A DNA stretch of 48,463 nucleotides from an uncultured Lachnospiraceae bacterium. GTDB lineage: Bacteria; Bacillota; Clostridia; Lachnospirales; Lachnospiraceae. The DNA lies in assembly GCA_950097145.1 (NCBI GenBank), contig CATNCF010000022.1, positions 1-48,463 on the forward strand, read 5' to 3'. Below, piece by piece: positions 1-7,925 of this stretch; the stretch's first letter is position 1; each line of letters opens with the position of its first letter. Both the position numbers and the translations under genes were made by a program. The notes below the pieces were generated by a model. The model had not been told where the DNA came from. It saw only the letters and a list, made by a program, of their open reading frames with translations, and did no database searches.

Positions 1-230
1 TTACTGTATTAATTTATTATTACAATATTTATAATACAATCAAAAAAGGTATTGAAAAGCAGCTTTGGGACGCTAAAGCAAACTATTACAATTTTTTTAT
101 TTTTTTTCAAATTTTACTTGCATTTTGTGGCAAGCTGTATTATAATCATATTTGTAAAAAGGATATCTCCTATGGAGAACTTTTTACAAGTTATACCCCT
201 TATTAATTATTTATACTCCCCTCATAGAAA

Positions 231-260
231 AGGTCAGTGGCTCCCCCGCTGGCCTTTTCT
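231..260 (+). terminator. probable intrinsic terminator
   Basis: A 10-bp stem (AGGTCAGTGG with CCGCTGGCCT, two G-U pairs) closes a 5-nt loop and is followed by TTTTCT on the plus strand. The left side has AAAA, so it could also work on the minus strand. The gene it would end lies off the left edge. Confidence 0.55.
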
Positions 261-275
261 CATGCATATAAATAC

Positions 276-318
276 TACTCCATCCAAACAGAATTTAGAA
301 TTCTGTCCGGATGGAGTA
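276..318. repeat. long imperfect hairpin
   Basis: TACTCCATCC (276-285) pairs with GGATGGAGTA (309-318), then ACAGAATT (288-295) pairs with AATTCTGT (299-306), separated by an AA/CC internal mismatch, with a 3-nt loop. No T-run follows on either strand, so it is not a classic terminator. It may be a small palindromic repeat or a processing hairpin. Confidence 0.5.
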
Positions 319-378
319 CTACGAACTTTCCAAGAACCTAATACAAATATTAGATCTTTTACCGGCAGGAAATAATAA

Positions 379-426
379 GATACAATACGGAGAACAAAAA
401 TCCTGCTCTCCGTATTGTTCTGTATC
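379..426 (-). terminator. hairpin just after the cNMP-domain gene, probable terminator
   Basis: ACAATACGGAGA (382-393) pairs perfectly with TCTCCGTATTGT (407-418), with an outer GATAC/GTATC pair. It starts 9 bp past the stop of the minus-strand gene ending at 435. The tail on the minus strand is only weakly T-rich (ATCTTATTATTT), so termination may be partial. Confidence 0.55.
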
Positions 427-434
427 AGACAATC

Positions 435-2711
435 CTACATTTCATAAAAATCCCAGTTTGCCTGAAGTTCCTCATTGATCTCGCCGCCCTTTTTCTGATA
501 GCGGTCATACCATAATTCCACATGGCGCTTTTTCCGGTCTTTTAAAATCTCATACTTCTCGAACATCTCCCGGTACATGGGATTTGCCCCAAGCATATTC
601 CTAATTTCCTTATTAAATGGACAGTACCGGAAAATGATATCTCTGGCTACCTTATTCAAACGGAAACTTCCTTTTGCTTCATACCGAATCCAACTCTGGT
701 AATCCTTTACAAAGACTTCACGGAAATTATTCTTCGCTTTTGTCAATGCATTTTTCACCTTCTGTTTCGCATCTGGAGATAAATCATGGTTCTTTCTGTA
801 ATACTGGATATAATCATTAAATTCTGACGTCAGGGATGCTTCCGTAATATCATTCCACCGCACGCCCTGAATCTTGCGGCACATTTCCCAGCGGAACCGC
901 CCGGATACCTCAATCATCATTTCTTCTACATCCACCACCGTGAAAATAGGAAAAATAAACCTGGCCGAAGTATCTTTCTTAATTCCCGCTGTCTCCTGCC
1001 ACATCATGGCCTTACTTCCAGCATTCGGCATCAGAATAATATTCGGCAGTACCTCCTTCTGAATCATTTCCATATTTACATCATGCTCTGGATCTGAATA
1101 TCCCACCTCCCTGTAAAACAGTGAGAAATCAATTCCGCGTATCATGTCCAGCGCATTATTAGCCTTTTCTGCTGTAACCAGCATATTTTCCACAGTACCT
1201 ATAATGTCATCCTCACACAAAACAGGACAATAAGTGGAAAATTTTCCATAAGTGGCACGATTGGTGGAGACAAACATATTCTTCAGTTCAAAGTCTACTT
1301 TCTGGCGGTTATCCGCTGCCATCTCACTCATTTGTGCCGCTGTAATCCTTCCGGTCTTCTTCTGCTCATTGAGGTAATTTGCAAAATCCATATCAAATTC
1401 ATTTCTGGAAGGTTCATTCTCTCCACGGTAAATACTCAAAAGCCATTCATAAATAGTATATACGTTATCCGCCCTGCAGCGGGACAGTTCCTGTGTCAAA
1501 TCATAGAGACTGCGTGTATGTTCAGAACCAGCCAGCTCCTCATCCACAAAGCCAAAATTCAGAAACATTCTCACAGCAGCAGGCAGTTTCCCATTTTGAA
1601 GCGAACGATAAAATACCAGCTCATAAATATCATAAAAATGCTGGGTAATCTCTTTCCGCAGTTTCCGCACATCATCCGTAGTGGCAAGCCTGTCCGGAAG
1701 ATTCTTAAACTTTTGCAGGACATCCCGGAACTGCTGCGCCTTATCTGCTTCGTACTGGGCATAGTCCAAAATATGTTCCAGATAATCGATCCCTTCTTCG
1801 TACTCTTCCTGAACCTCATCTACCCAGATATCCGTCTCGCCAAGTTCTGTTTCCTGGTTAAAATTATAACTCTTATATTCAGCAAACCGCACATCCAGCA
1901 ATTTATCTGAAAAAAGACGGCTGCCCCTGGAAAATTCCATAATCTCAGAAATCTTCTGAAAAATAGGCTCCATATCCATTCCTGTCCCGGATGCCTTACG
2001 CGCAAGTTCAAAATACAACTGGAACAAATCCTCAGAACTGGCCGTAAGCAGGAGTTCTTTATGAATTTTGAGATACTCCTTTAATTTCTCAATAAGGCTC
2101 AGAGCTTTTACCATCCAGGCTACTGCATTCTGAATTTCTCCAATCCCAATGGCATAATCCCGCCCTAAAAACTGATCCATGAATTTTAAAGAAAAGGTCG
2201 ACATTTTATCATAGTATTCTACTGTCCATTTCTCAATAGTACCGCCTGCTCTTGCCGGAGACATAGATGCAAGCCTGTGGAATGGCTTTTCGGGAATCTG
2301 ATAATCATTACATAACTTCTTATACTCTGCATAGTAATCCATCAGGGTACTATAAAAATTCTGGGCCATCCTGGAAAACATTCCATACCTGTCCAGCATG
2401 GTTGCTGCCTGATGCATGGCGCCCATGGTAAACACAGCCACATATTTCTCATCAGACGCAAAAATCTTCTTATAGTCCTCCGTCTGCCGATAGGGATACG
2501 CATAAAAAACACAATCTGTATTCGTAATATAATCGCACAGATAAACATTCGAAGCGCTCTCCATCAATCCTACAATGCTTCCTGCCTCCATCACAATTTC
2601 ATCGTTCTTTGAAACGGCCCGCACACTTCCCTGCAAAACCACAAACAATCCCTTAATTCTCTCTCCTTTGCGCAAAAAATGTCTGCCTTTGCTAACTTTT
2701 ACAGTTTCCAT
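435..2711 (-). CDS. large cyclic-nucleotide-binding-domain protein of unknown function
   Basis: About 758 residues. The first ~100 residues read as a cyclic nucleotide-binding (Crp/cAMP-receptor) beta-barrel: KGRHFLRKGERIKGLFVVLQ followed by GSVRAV and EAGSIVGLME is the usual glycine-spaced pattern. The remaining ~650 residues are hydrophilic, helical and rich in aromatic and charged residues; I recognise no enzyme, helix-turn-helix or transmembrane segment. I chose the ATG at 2711 because GGAGGA lies just upstream; an ATG at 2732, overlapping the end of the DUF1700 gene, is the alternative. It follows that gene directly, so the two are probably co-transcribed. Role inferred only: a soluble effector or scaffold sensing a small ligand. 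Domain call fairly sure, function unknown. Confidence 0.8.
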   Translation of the reverse strand: METVKVSKGRHFLRKGERIKGLFVVLQGSVRAVSKNDEIVMEAGSIVGLMESASNVYLCDYITNTDCVFYAYPYRQTEDYKKIFASDEKYVAVFTMGAMHQAATMLDRYGMFSRMAQNFYSTLMDYYAEYKKLCNDYQIPEKPFHRLASMSPARAGGTIEKWTVEYYDKMSTFSLKFMDQFLGRDYAIGIGEIQNAVAWMVKALSLIEKLKEYLKIHKELLLTASSEDLFQLYFELARKASGTGMDMEPIFQKISEIMEFSRGSRLFSDKLLDVRFAEYKSYNFNQETELGETDIWVDEVQEEYEEGIDYLEHILDYAQYEADKAQQFRDVLQKFKNLPDRLATTDDVRKLRKEITQHFYDIYELVFYRSLQNGKLPAAVRMFLNFGFVDEELAGSEHTRSLYDLTQELSRCRADNVYTIYEWLLSIYRGENEPSRNEFDMDFANYLNEQKKTGRITAAQMSEMAADNRQKVDFELKNMFVSTNRATYGKFSTYCPVLCEDDIIGTVENMLVTAEKANNALDMIRGIDFSLFYREVGYSDPEHDVNMEMIQKEVLPNIILMPNAGSKAMMWQETAGIKKDTSARFIFPIFTVVDVEEMMIEVSGRFRWEMCRKIQGVRWNDITEASLTSEFNDYIQYYRKNHDLSPDAKQKVKNALTKAKNNFREVFVKDYQSWIRYEAKGSFRLNKVARDIIFRYCPFNKEIRNMLGANPMYREMFEKYEILKDRKKRHVELWYDRYQKKGGEINEELQANWDFYEM

Positions 2712-2732
2712 ATGTCCTCCTATAAGTTCCAT

Positions 2733-3203
2733 TTATCGTCTGCTCCCAAAAACCAAGGAACATATCAGCAAAATCAAAATCACCGGCACCAGTATTGGCA
2801 GCAGGAATGCCACAAGGTTTGCCACAACAACAATCATAATAATTGCTATTACAATCATCAAAAGCTTCCTAAACCAGGAACTTTGTTTCCCGCCTCCCCC
2901 ATACCAGCCGCTATTCTCTGAAGTTCCTGAATGATACCCTGTTCCAGCTCCTTCTCTGTTATTATATTCTGGATAATAACTGCTTCCGGCTGCCCTATGG
3001 TACTGATCGGTAGTATCAATCAGTGTCTTTGCAATCAGCCTGGGATTTCCAAGCGCTTCTATTACCGCCTGCTCCGTTTTGCCTTTTTGCATCTCTTCTC
3101 TGATATAATGATCATAATACCGGATGTTGTCCCTGACTGCCGCCTGGCTCAACAGCCCCTGCAGAGCAAGCTGTAATTCCTCCAAAAATTCCTGCCTTGT
3201 CAT
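2733..3203 (-). CDS. DUF1700-family membrane protein
   Basis: 156 residues. The N-terminus (MTRQEFLEELQLAL, then a YYDHYIREEMQKG segment and an EALGNPRLIAKTL stretch) is the typical DUF1700/HAAS helical domain, which in other Firmicutes sits beside membrane stress genes. A Gly/Ser/Tyr-rich linker follows, then a hydrophobic C-terminal half with two probable membrane helices (LLMIVIAIIMIVVVANLVAF and a second Leu/Ile/Val-rich run). The ATG at 3203 is preceded by AGGAG; the longer frame to 3242 lacks a site. It ends next to the cNMP-domain gene and likely forms an operon with it. Biochemical role not known. Confidence 0.75.
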   Translation of the reverse strand: MTRQEFLEELQLALQGLLSQAAVRDNIRYYDHYIREEMQKGKTEQAVIEALGNPRLIAKTLIDTTDQYHRAAGSSYYPEYNNREGAGTGYHSGTSENSGWYGGGGKQSSWFRKLLMIVIAIIMIVVVANLVAFLLPILVPVILILLICSLVFGSRR

Positions 3204-3311
3204 GAAGCTTCTCCTAACTCTTTCTCCATTCTGAAAAACCAATTAATTTATTCTATCACACTACAAGAATTTTTTCATCACTATTTTTCCAAATTTTTTC
3301 TAAAAAATATA

Positions 3312-3340
3312 TTGACAAATTTCCAATTCTAATGTAATAT
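3312..3340 (+). promoter_or_regulatory. sigma-A promoter of the tRNA-Arg gene
   Basis: TTGACA (3312-3317), 17-bp spacer, TAATAT (3335-3340). It lies about 30 bp before the mature tRNA 5' end, a typical distance for a stable-RNA promoter. Confidence 0.75.
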
Positions 3341-3370
3341 ATAATATGTTGTGAGAACAATTTAAAATAT

Positions 3371-3444
3371 GTGTGTGTAGCTCAGCTGGATAGAGCACTT
3401 GGCTACGGACCAAGGTGTCGGGAGTTCGAATCTTCTCACGCACG
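3371..3444 (+). tRNA. tRNA-Arg, anticodon ACG
   Basis: The cloverleaf can be drawn by hand: acceptor GTGTGTG with CACGCAC (one G-U), D-arm GCTC/GAGC, anticodon stem CTTGG/CCAAG around loop CTACGGA (anticodon ACG, read as ICG after deamination, decoding CGN arginine codons), T-arm with TTCGAAT loop, discriminator G. The 3' CCA is not encoded, so it must be added after transcription. Own promoter upstream and own terminator 8 nt downstream: a single-gene transcription unit. Confidence 0.95.
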
Positions 3445-3452
3445 TAGCATGA

Positions 3453-3489
3453 CCTCTTGAAAATGTAAGATTTTCAAGAGGTTTTTTTG
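3453..3489 (+). terminator. terminator of the tRNA-Arg unit
   Basis: CCTCTTGAAAAT (3453-3464) pairs perfectly with ATTTTCAAGAGG (3470-3481), 5-nt loop, followed by seven Ts. Strong rho-independent terminator. Confidence 0.9.
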
Positions 3490-3662
3490 TATAATAAGAA
3501 AAATTAACATTTTTTACATTCTTATAGACAACACATTTTTCTGTAATACCAGTTAGAAAAAGCAAAATTTTCAAATATTTCTTATTCATTCTGTGATAAA
3601 TAAAAGCTGATATTTTCGAAAACCTCTGTATTGATCTGTCAGAATTTACGCCGCTTTAATTA

Positions 3663-3721
3663 AAAACTCCCGTCGCTTTACTGCGAATCTATGATCCACA
3701 CAGTAAAACAGCGGGAATTTT
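3663..3721 (-). terminator. terminator of the dapF-like gene
   Basis: On the minus strand a long stem (TTCCCGCTGTTTTACTG with CAGTAAAGCGACGGGAG, one internal mismatch) is followed by TTTTTAATT. It begins 7 bp after the stop at 3728. Confidence 0.8.
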
Positions 3722-3727
3722 AAACCT

Positions 3728-4573
3728 TCACGCAAAGAAATTCTCTGCTACTGTAAAGTTTCCAACTTTTTCCACATATCCAGTCATATAAATATGATCG
3801 CTCTCATCTATTTCTACCATGAGATCACCTCCCGGCATCTTCACCGTAACATTCTCATCTACCAGACCCATACGTTTCGCCGCTGCCGCCGCTGCACAGG
3901 CGCCTGTTCCAGAAGCCAGTGTATAACCTGCTCCCCGCTCATAAATCTCAATGGCAATGTGATTCCGGTCAATGACTTTACAGAGCTGCATATTCATCCG
4001 GTTTGGAAAATATGAGGCCTGTTCCACATAGGGCCCCAGCTCTTTTGCCTTTTGGGGCGTTACTTCTTCCAGCATAATGACACAGTTGGGATTTCCCACA
4101 GACAGACAGGTACTATTATAATCATTATCACAGAAACGTAGATGCGCATTGACAATTTCTCCCTCCAGTCCAGCCAGAGGAAGCTGAGGACCTGCATACA
4201 CCGGTCTGCCCATATCAACCCGCATCATTCCTCCATCTTCCTGTAAAAATTCAACTTCTGTTTCTCCGGACAACATTCCCAATACAATTTTTCGTTCTGT
4301 GATATATCCCTCATCCAACAGATATTTTGCAAAAATGCAAACGCCATTCCCACTTTTTTCTGCCTCAGAACCATCTGAGTTAAAAATACGAATCCTGATT
4401 CTTCCCTGATCCCACAGGGGGCCATACAAGATCCCATCCGCACCCACGCCAAAATTTCTCCGGCACAGCATTTCAATGGTTCTGGCCTGAAGCGGCAGAG
4501 CATTTTTGCCAGGATCCAGAATCAGATAATCATTGCCCAGACCCTGATATTTACTCATTGTAATTTCATGCAT
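3728..4573 (-). CDS. DapF-like epimerase/racemase homologue with both catalytic cysteines replaced by serine
   Basis: 281 residues, the normal length for the PLP-independent diaminopimelate epimerase fold. Substrate-pocket motifs are present: NSDGSEAEKSGNG (res. 65-77) and YERGAGYTLASGTGACA (res. 211-227). In canonical DapF the two active-site residues are Cys in CGNG and Cys in ACG[TS]G; here both positions are serine (Ser74, Ser221). The Glu-Arg-Gly that binds the amino-acid carboxylate is kept. Either this is a subfamily acting on another substrate or reaction, or it has lost thiol-based epimerase activity. No lysine-pathway gene is adjacent; it has its own terminator and an AAAGG site before the ATG. 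Family sure; calling it meso-DAP epimerase is not safe. Confidence 0.8.
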   Translation of the reverse strand: MHEITMSKYQGLGNDYLILDPGKNALPLQARTIEMLCRRNFGVGADGILYGPLWDQGRIRIRIFNSDGSEAEKSGNGVCIFAKYLLDEGYITERKIVLGMLSGETEVEFLQEDGGMMRVDMGRPVYAGPQLPLAGLEGEIVNAHLRFCDNDYNSTCLSVGNPNCVIMLEEVTPQKAKELGPYVEQASYFPNRMNMQLCKVIDRNHIAIEIYERGAGYTLASGTGACAAAAAAKRMGLVDENVTVKMPGGDLMVEIDESDHIYMTGYVEKVGNFTVAENFFA

Positions 4574-4634
4574 TTTCTGCCTTTCATTTAGATTTCAGAC
4601 TTTCTTTCATCCTATGCGGTTTTTTTTCTATATA

Positions 4635-4775
4635 TTACTGTCGGATATAGATTCCCTGCTGTTCAATAAAATCTTCCAATTCATCCTGAGCATCCTGTGA
4701 CCATGTTTCATTCAGTGAAACCTTTTCCTCCTGTTGGTTCTTGGAAACCTCCGTTTTATCTTCTGGTGTATACAT
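4635..4775 (-). CDS. 46-residue acidic small protein
   Basis: Short gene translated by eye from the ATG at 4775 to TAA at 4635. The product is hydrophilic and Glu/Gln-rich, starting MYTPEDKTEV and ending EQQGIYIRQ, with a probable amphipathic helix (DAQDELEDFIEQQ). Its ATG shares one base with the stop of the upstream gene (TAATG), the classic arrangement for translational coupling, and GGAG lies just upstream. It matches no family I know. The overlap and codon pattern make it a likely real gene rather than chance. Confidence 0.6.
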   Translation of the reverse strand: MYTPEDKTEVSKNQQEEKVSLNETWSQDAQDELEDFIEQQGIYIRQ

Positions 4776-5365
4776 TAAAACTCATCTCCTTCCAGTCGCT
4801 CTTCCTGGACTACCCTCGGCCCCGCTGAAAAATTCTGATGTTCCGTTCCCATGTTCTGCGCAGCTTCCTCTGCGCCCGTCTCCGGAATTGATAAACCAGC
4901 CTGCGCAGCATCATTTTCTGTCCTGGCTCCATCTGATCCAGCATCAGCCTGTACTCCCGGTTCCATAGCTTTAATTTTTTCCCCGCTTTCCACACTATGA
5001 GCGGCAATAATATCCTGTAACTGCTTACTCTTCTCACTTAAAATTGCCTCCACTCTCTCCTGGGTCACTTCATTCATCGGTTTTTTTCCAGTGGCGTCCA
5101 TTCCAGTCTTTAATTGTCTCTCCAACATTTCACGATCAGCAATCAGCCTCTGAATCTCCATGGCCATCTTATTATTTGCGTCTTCCTTTAGTTTATTTAC
5201 AACTTCTTCTGCGGCTTTCCGCTCTTCTCTCATTTGCTGTTCGCGTTCTTCCTGCTGCCTGCGCTCCAATTCTTCCCTGCTGACATAAACAATATTCCTG
5301 CGCTTTACAATTGTTTTCGCAATCCTTTCCCGTTCATTTCTCTTATCAATGGCATCCTTCATCAC
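4775..5365 (-). CDS. hypothetical coiled-coil protein
   Basis: 196 residues, very rich in Glu, Gln, Arg and Ala. Residues ~30-125 are a long heptad-like charged helix (REELERRQQEEREQQMREER, then KMAMEIQRLIADREMLERQL), so a coiled coil is expected. The last ~60 residues are Gly/Ala/Asp-rich and probably disordered. No signal peptide or membrane segment. It is translationally coupled to the 46-residue gene downstream and diverges from sigG 128 bp away, which makes a sporulation-related role imaginable but unproven. Confidence 0.65.
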   Translation of the reverse strand: MMKDAIDKRNERERIAKTIVKRRNIVYVSREELERRQQEEREQQMREERKAAEEVVNKLKEDANNKMAMEIQRLIADREMLERQLKTGMDATGKKPMNEVTQERVEAILSEKSKQLQDIIAAHSVESGEKIKAMEPGVQADAGSDGARTENDAAQAGLSIPETGAEEAAQNMGTEHQNFSAGPRVVQEERLEGDEF

Positions 5366-5430
5366 TATATCTCCTAATTTTTATTAGAATCAACCTTACT
5401 ATGTCAAATATTATATCACGAAAATTCTAT

Positions 5431-5460
5431 GAATAAAAGTAGTAAATTTCGTGCATTCTT
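5431..5460 (+). promoter_or_regulatory. candidate forespore (sigma-F/sigma-G type) promoter of sigG
   Basis: GAATA (5431-5435), 18-bp spacer, CATTCTT (5454-5460), compared with the sigma-G consensus GYATR-N18-CATnnTA: one mismatch at each end. It sits 32 bp before the sigG ATG. An inverted repeat CACGAAA/TTTCGTG brackets it. No good sigma-A hexamer pair is seen in this gap. Confidence 0.4.
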
Positions 5461-5492
5461 TTAATACATCAAACTTTCCGGAGGTACACATC

Positions 5493-6296
5493 ATGGCTGC
5501 TTACAAAGTAGAAATCTGCGGAGTCAACACGTCCAAACTCCCTGTATTAAAAGAGGATGAAAAAAATGATCTTTTTGCCCGGATCAAAGCAGGGGATACG
5601 GCAGCGCGGGAAACCTATATCAAAGGAAATCTCCGCTTGGTCTTAAGTGTCATCAAACGTTTTTCCAACAGCAATGAAAATGTAGACGATTTGTTCCAGA
5701 TCGGCTGCATCGGCCTTATAAAATCCATTGATAACTTTAATCCTGATATAGGGGTAAAATTTTCCACTTATGCCGTGCCCATGATCATCGGTGAGATCCG
5801 GCGCTATCTGCGGGACAACAACTCTATTCGTGTCAGCCGTTCTCTGAGGGACACGGCATACAAAGCAATACATGCCAGGGAACTTTTGTCCAAAGAGCTT
5901 TCCAGAGAACCTACCATCGAAGATATCGCAGAGAAAATTGACATTCCCAAAGAAGATATCGTCTTTGCCTTAGACGCCATACAATGTCCAGTCAGCCTGT
6001 ATGACCCGGTCTATACGGACGGAGGCGATACTTTATATGTCATGGATCAAATCAGCGATAAAAAAAATAAAGAAGAAACCTGGGTAGAGGAACTCTCACT
6101 CAGCGACGCCATGAAACGGTTAAATGAACGGGAAAACTACATTATCAAACTCCGTTTCTTCGAGGGCAAAACCCAGATGGAGGTCGCCGAAGAGATTCAC
6201 ATCTCCCAGGCTCAGGTCAGCAGACTGGAAAAATCTGCCTTAAAAAATATGAAAAATTATCTCTCTATTGGTCCCACTTATCGCAAAGGGAATTAA
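5493..6296 (+). CDS. sigG: forespore sporulation sigma factor SigG
   Basis: 267 residues. The N-terminal segment KVEICGVNTSKLPVL is the SigG-specific conserved region. Sigma region 2 follows (LRLVLSVIKRFSNSNENVDD, then FQIGCIGLIKSIDNFNPD and KFSTYAVPMIIGEIRRYLRD), then region 3 and a region 4 helix-turn-helix (GKTQMEVAEEIHISQAQVSR). It drives late forespore gene expression. I start at 5493 (GGAGG, 8-nt spacer) rather than the in-frame ATG at 5451. Unusually for this locus it is on the strand opposite sigE, and its last 32 bp overlap the 3' end of the convergent metallo-beta-lactamase gene. Confidence 0.95.
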   Translation: MAAYKVEICGVNTSKLPVLKEDEKNDLFARIKAGDTAARETYIKGNLRLVLSVIKRFSNSNENVDDLFQIGCIGLIKSIDNFNPDIGVKFSTYAVPMIIGEIRRYLRDNNSIRVSRSLRDTAYKAIHARELLSKELSREPTIEDIAEKIDIPKEDIVFALDAIQCPVSLYDPVYTDGGDTLYVMDQISDKKNKEETWVEELSLSDAMKRLNERENYIIKLRFFEGKTQMEVAEEIHISQAQVSRLEKSALKNMKNYLSIGPTYRKGN

Positions 6297-7869
6297 TCTG
6301 GTCAGCAAACTTTCCGAGTTCCTTATTCGGACGTCCTTCTGACTTGCGGATCACTGCAAGGAGACGCTCGCCGGCAGCAACAAGTCTTGCAAATACATTG
6401 GAAACCACACGGGCATCTTTTACTTTCTTCTTCAGTGCACGTTCCCTGCTGCCTTTGGCAACGCAGGTATTGGCAACAAGGTCATAAACATCCCCGCTGT
6501 AAGGCGCAGTTGCCTGAACACCGGTTTCCTTTGTTACCAGCTCAGCAAATACATCACAGACACTGTCCTGTCCATGTACCACAAATACCCGCTTTGGCGT
6601 CGTCCCAAAGGCTTTCACCCAGCGCAGCAGATGTTCCTGGTCTGCATGGCCGCTGATTCCTGTAAGATTGGCAATTCTCGCTTTCACATCTATCTGCTCA
6701 CCAAAAAGCTTTACTTCTTTTGCACCGCCCAGCAAATGATTTCCCAGTGTTCCGGGTACCTGATACCCCACAAAAAGAATGGTGGAATCAGCTCTCCACA
6801 AATTATGCTTCAAATGATGCCGGATTCTTCCTGCCTCACACATACCAGATGCAGAAATAATCACAATAGGCTTCTGGATAAAATTGATCATCTTGGATTC
6901 ATCACTGGACACCGCCACTTTAAGTCCTGGAAAATTAATGGGATTAATGCCTTTTCTGATTAAGTCAAGGGCTCTGTCCCGAAAACACTCTTCTACATTT
7001 TTGTGGAAAATATTTGTTGCCTCCACTGCCAGAGGACTGTCAATATAGACCTCAAAATCCTGAAATTCCGGCAAAAGATTTTCTGTCTTAATCTTTCTCA
7101 TAAAAAACAGCATTTCCTGAGTTCTTCCTACGGAAAATGCTGGAATCACCAAGTTTCCGCCACGGGTAAAAGTCTCCCTGCACACTTCTGCAAGCTCTAC
7201 TGCATAATCCGGCGGATGTTTCCGCATTCTGTCTCCGTAGGTGGATTCCATAATCACATAATCCGCCTCTTTGATGTACTGAGGATCACGGATCAACGGA
7301 CGGTCCCCGGGACCAATATCCCCGGAAAATACCAGCTTTACCGTTTTCTCTCCCTCAGTGCCCCACACCTCAATGCTGGAAGATCCAAGCAGATGCCCCG
7401 CGTCAATAAACCGGATGGTAAATTCAGGACAAATTGTAATCTTTTCCTCATATGGACACGGGATAAAATGTTCTAAAACCCCACGGGCATCATCCATATC
7501 ATACATAGGTTCCACCAGCGGTCTGCCTGCGCGGCGCGCTTTCCGGTTTTTCCATTCTGCTTCAAACATCTGGATATGCGCCGAATCTTTCAGCATAATG
7601 TTGCAAAGTTCCGATGTAGCCCTAGTCGCGTAAATCTTCCCCCGGAACCCATGGCTGTATAACAGCGGCAGAAGCCCGGAATGATCAATGTGAGCATGTG
7701 TAACCAGCACATAATCAATTTCCGCTGCGTTCACGGGAATTTCCTGATTCACATACAGATCGGCACCCTGCTCCATACCGCAGTCCACCAGAAGATTTAC
7801 TTCACCCATACGCAAATAGTGACAGCTTCCGGTAACTTCATGAGCTGCTCCCAGAAATTCAAGCCTCAT
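6265..7869 (-). CDS. beta-CASP metallo-beta-lactamase-fold hydrolase (RNase-like)
   Basis: 534 residues. The metal site motif HAHIDHSG (res. 58-65) and further motifs (DAGHLLGSSSIEVWG; FSGDIG; ESTYGDR) identify a metallo-beta-lactamase fold, and the inserted region with FSVGRTQEML and ISASGMCEAGRIRHHLK is the beta-CASP domain found in CPSF/YsiB-type nucleases. A C-terminal part includes SGHADQEHLLRWV and FVVHGQ. Likely a cytoplasmic RNA-processing nuclease; the substrate cannot be told. AAAGGAGGT precedes the ATG. It lies between sigE and sigG, where most related genomes have those two genes adjacent. Its 3' end overlaps sigG by 32 bp on the opposite strand. Confidence 0.9.
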   Translation of the reverse strand: MRLEFLGAAHEVTGSCHYLRMGEVNLLVDCGMEQGADLYVNQEIPVNAAEIDYVLVTHAHIDHSGLLPLLYSHGFRGKIYATRATSELCNIMLKDSAHIQMFEAEWKNRKARRAGRPLVEPMYDMDDARGVLEHFIPCPYEEKITICPEFTIRFIDAGHLLGSSSIEVWGTEGEKTVKLVFSGDIGPGDRPLIRDPQYIKEADYVIMESTYGDRMRKHPPDYAVELAEVCRETFTRGGNLVIPAFSVGRTQEMLFFMRKIKTENLLPEFQDFEVYIDSPLAVEATNIFHKNVEECFRDRALDLIRKGINPINFPGLKVAVSSDESKMINFIQKPIVIISASGMCEAGRIRHHLKHNLWRADSTILFVGYQVPGTLGNHLLGGAKEVKLFGEQIDVKARIANLTGISGHADQEHLLRWVKAFGTTPKRVFVVHGQDSVCDVFAELVTKETGVQATAPYSGDVYDLVANTCVAKGSRERALKKKVKDARVVSNVFARLVAAGERLLAVIRKSEGRPNKELGKFADQINSLCDKWDQ

Positions 7870-7925
7870 AACGCCACCTCCTTTTGTACTTTTTGTATAA
7901 TTTTAGTATATCATACATCCTATGT

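Larger units (their letters stand above)
1..434. other. left-edge intergenic region, no convincing gene
   Basis: AT-rich stretch with no coding frame I trust. A 107-codon plus-strand frame at 52-375 has no good ribosome site, runs through hairpins and has low-complexity Phe/Ile content. What the region does hold is three inverted repeats (231-260, 276-318, 379-426), described separately, that probably end transcription from both sides. Confidence 0.6.

Noticed and set aside
52-375. 107-codon plus-strand frame at the left edge
   Set aside because: Runs through two hairpins, poor composition, no SD.
3362-3589. 75-codon minus-strand open frame across the tRNA-Arg gene
   Set aside because: It is antisense to a clear tRNA and its terminator and has no ribosome site.
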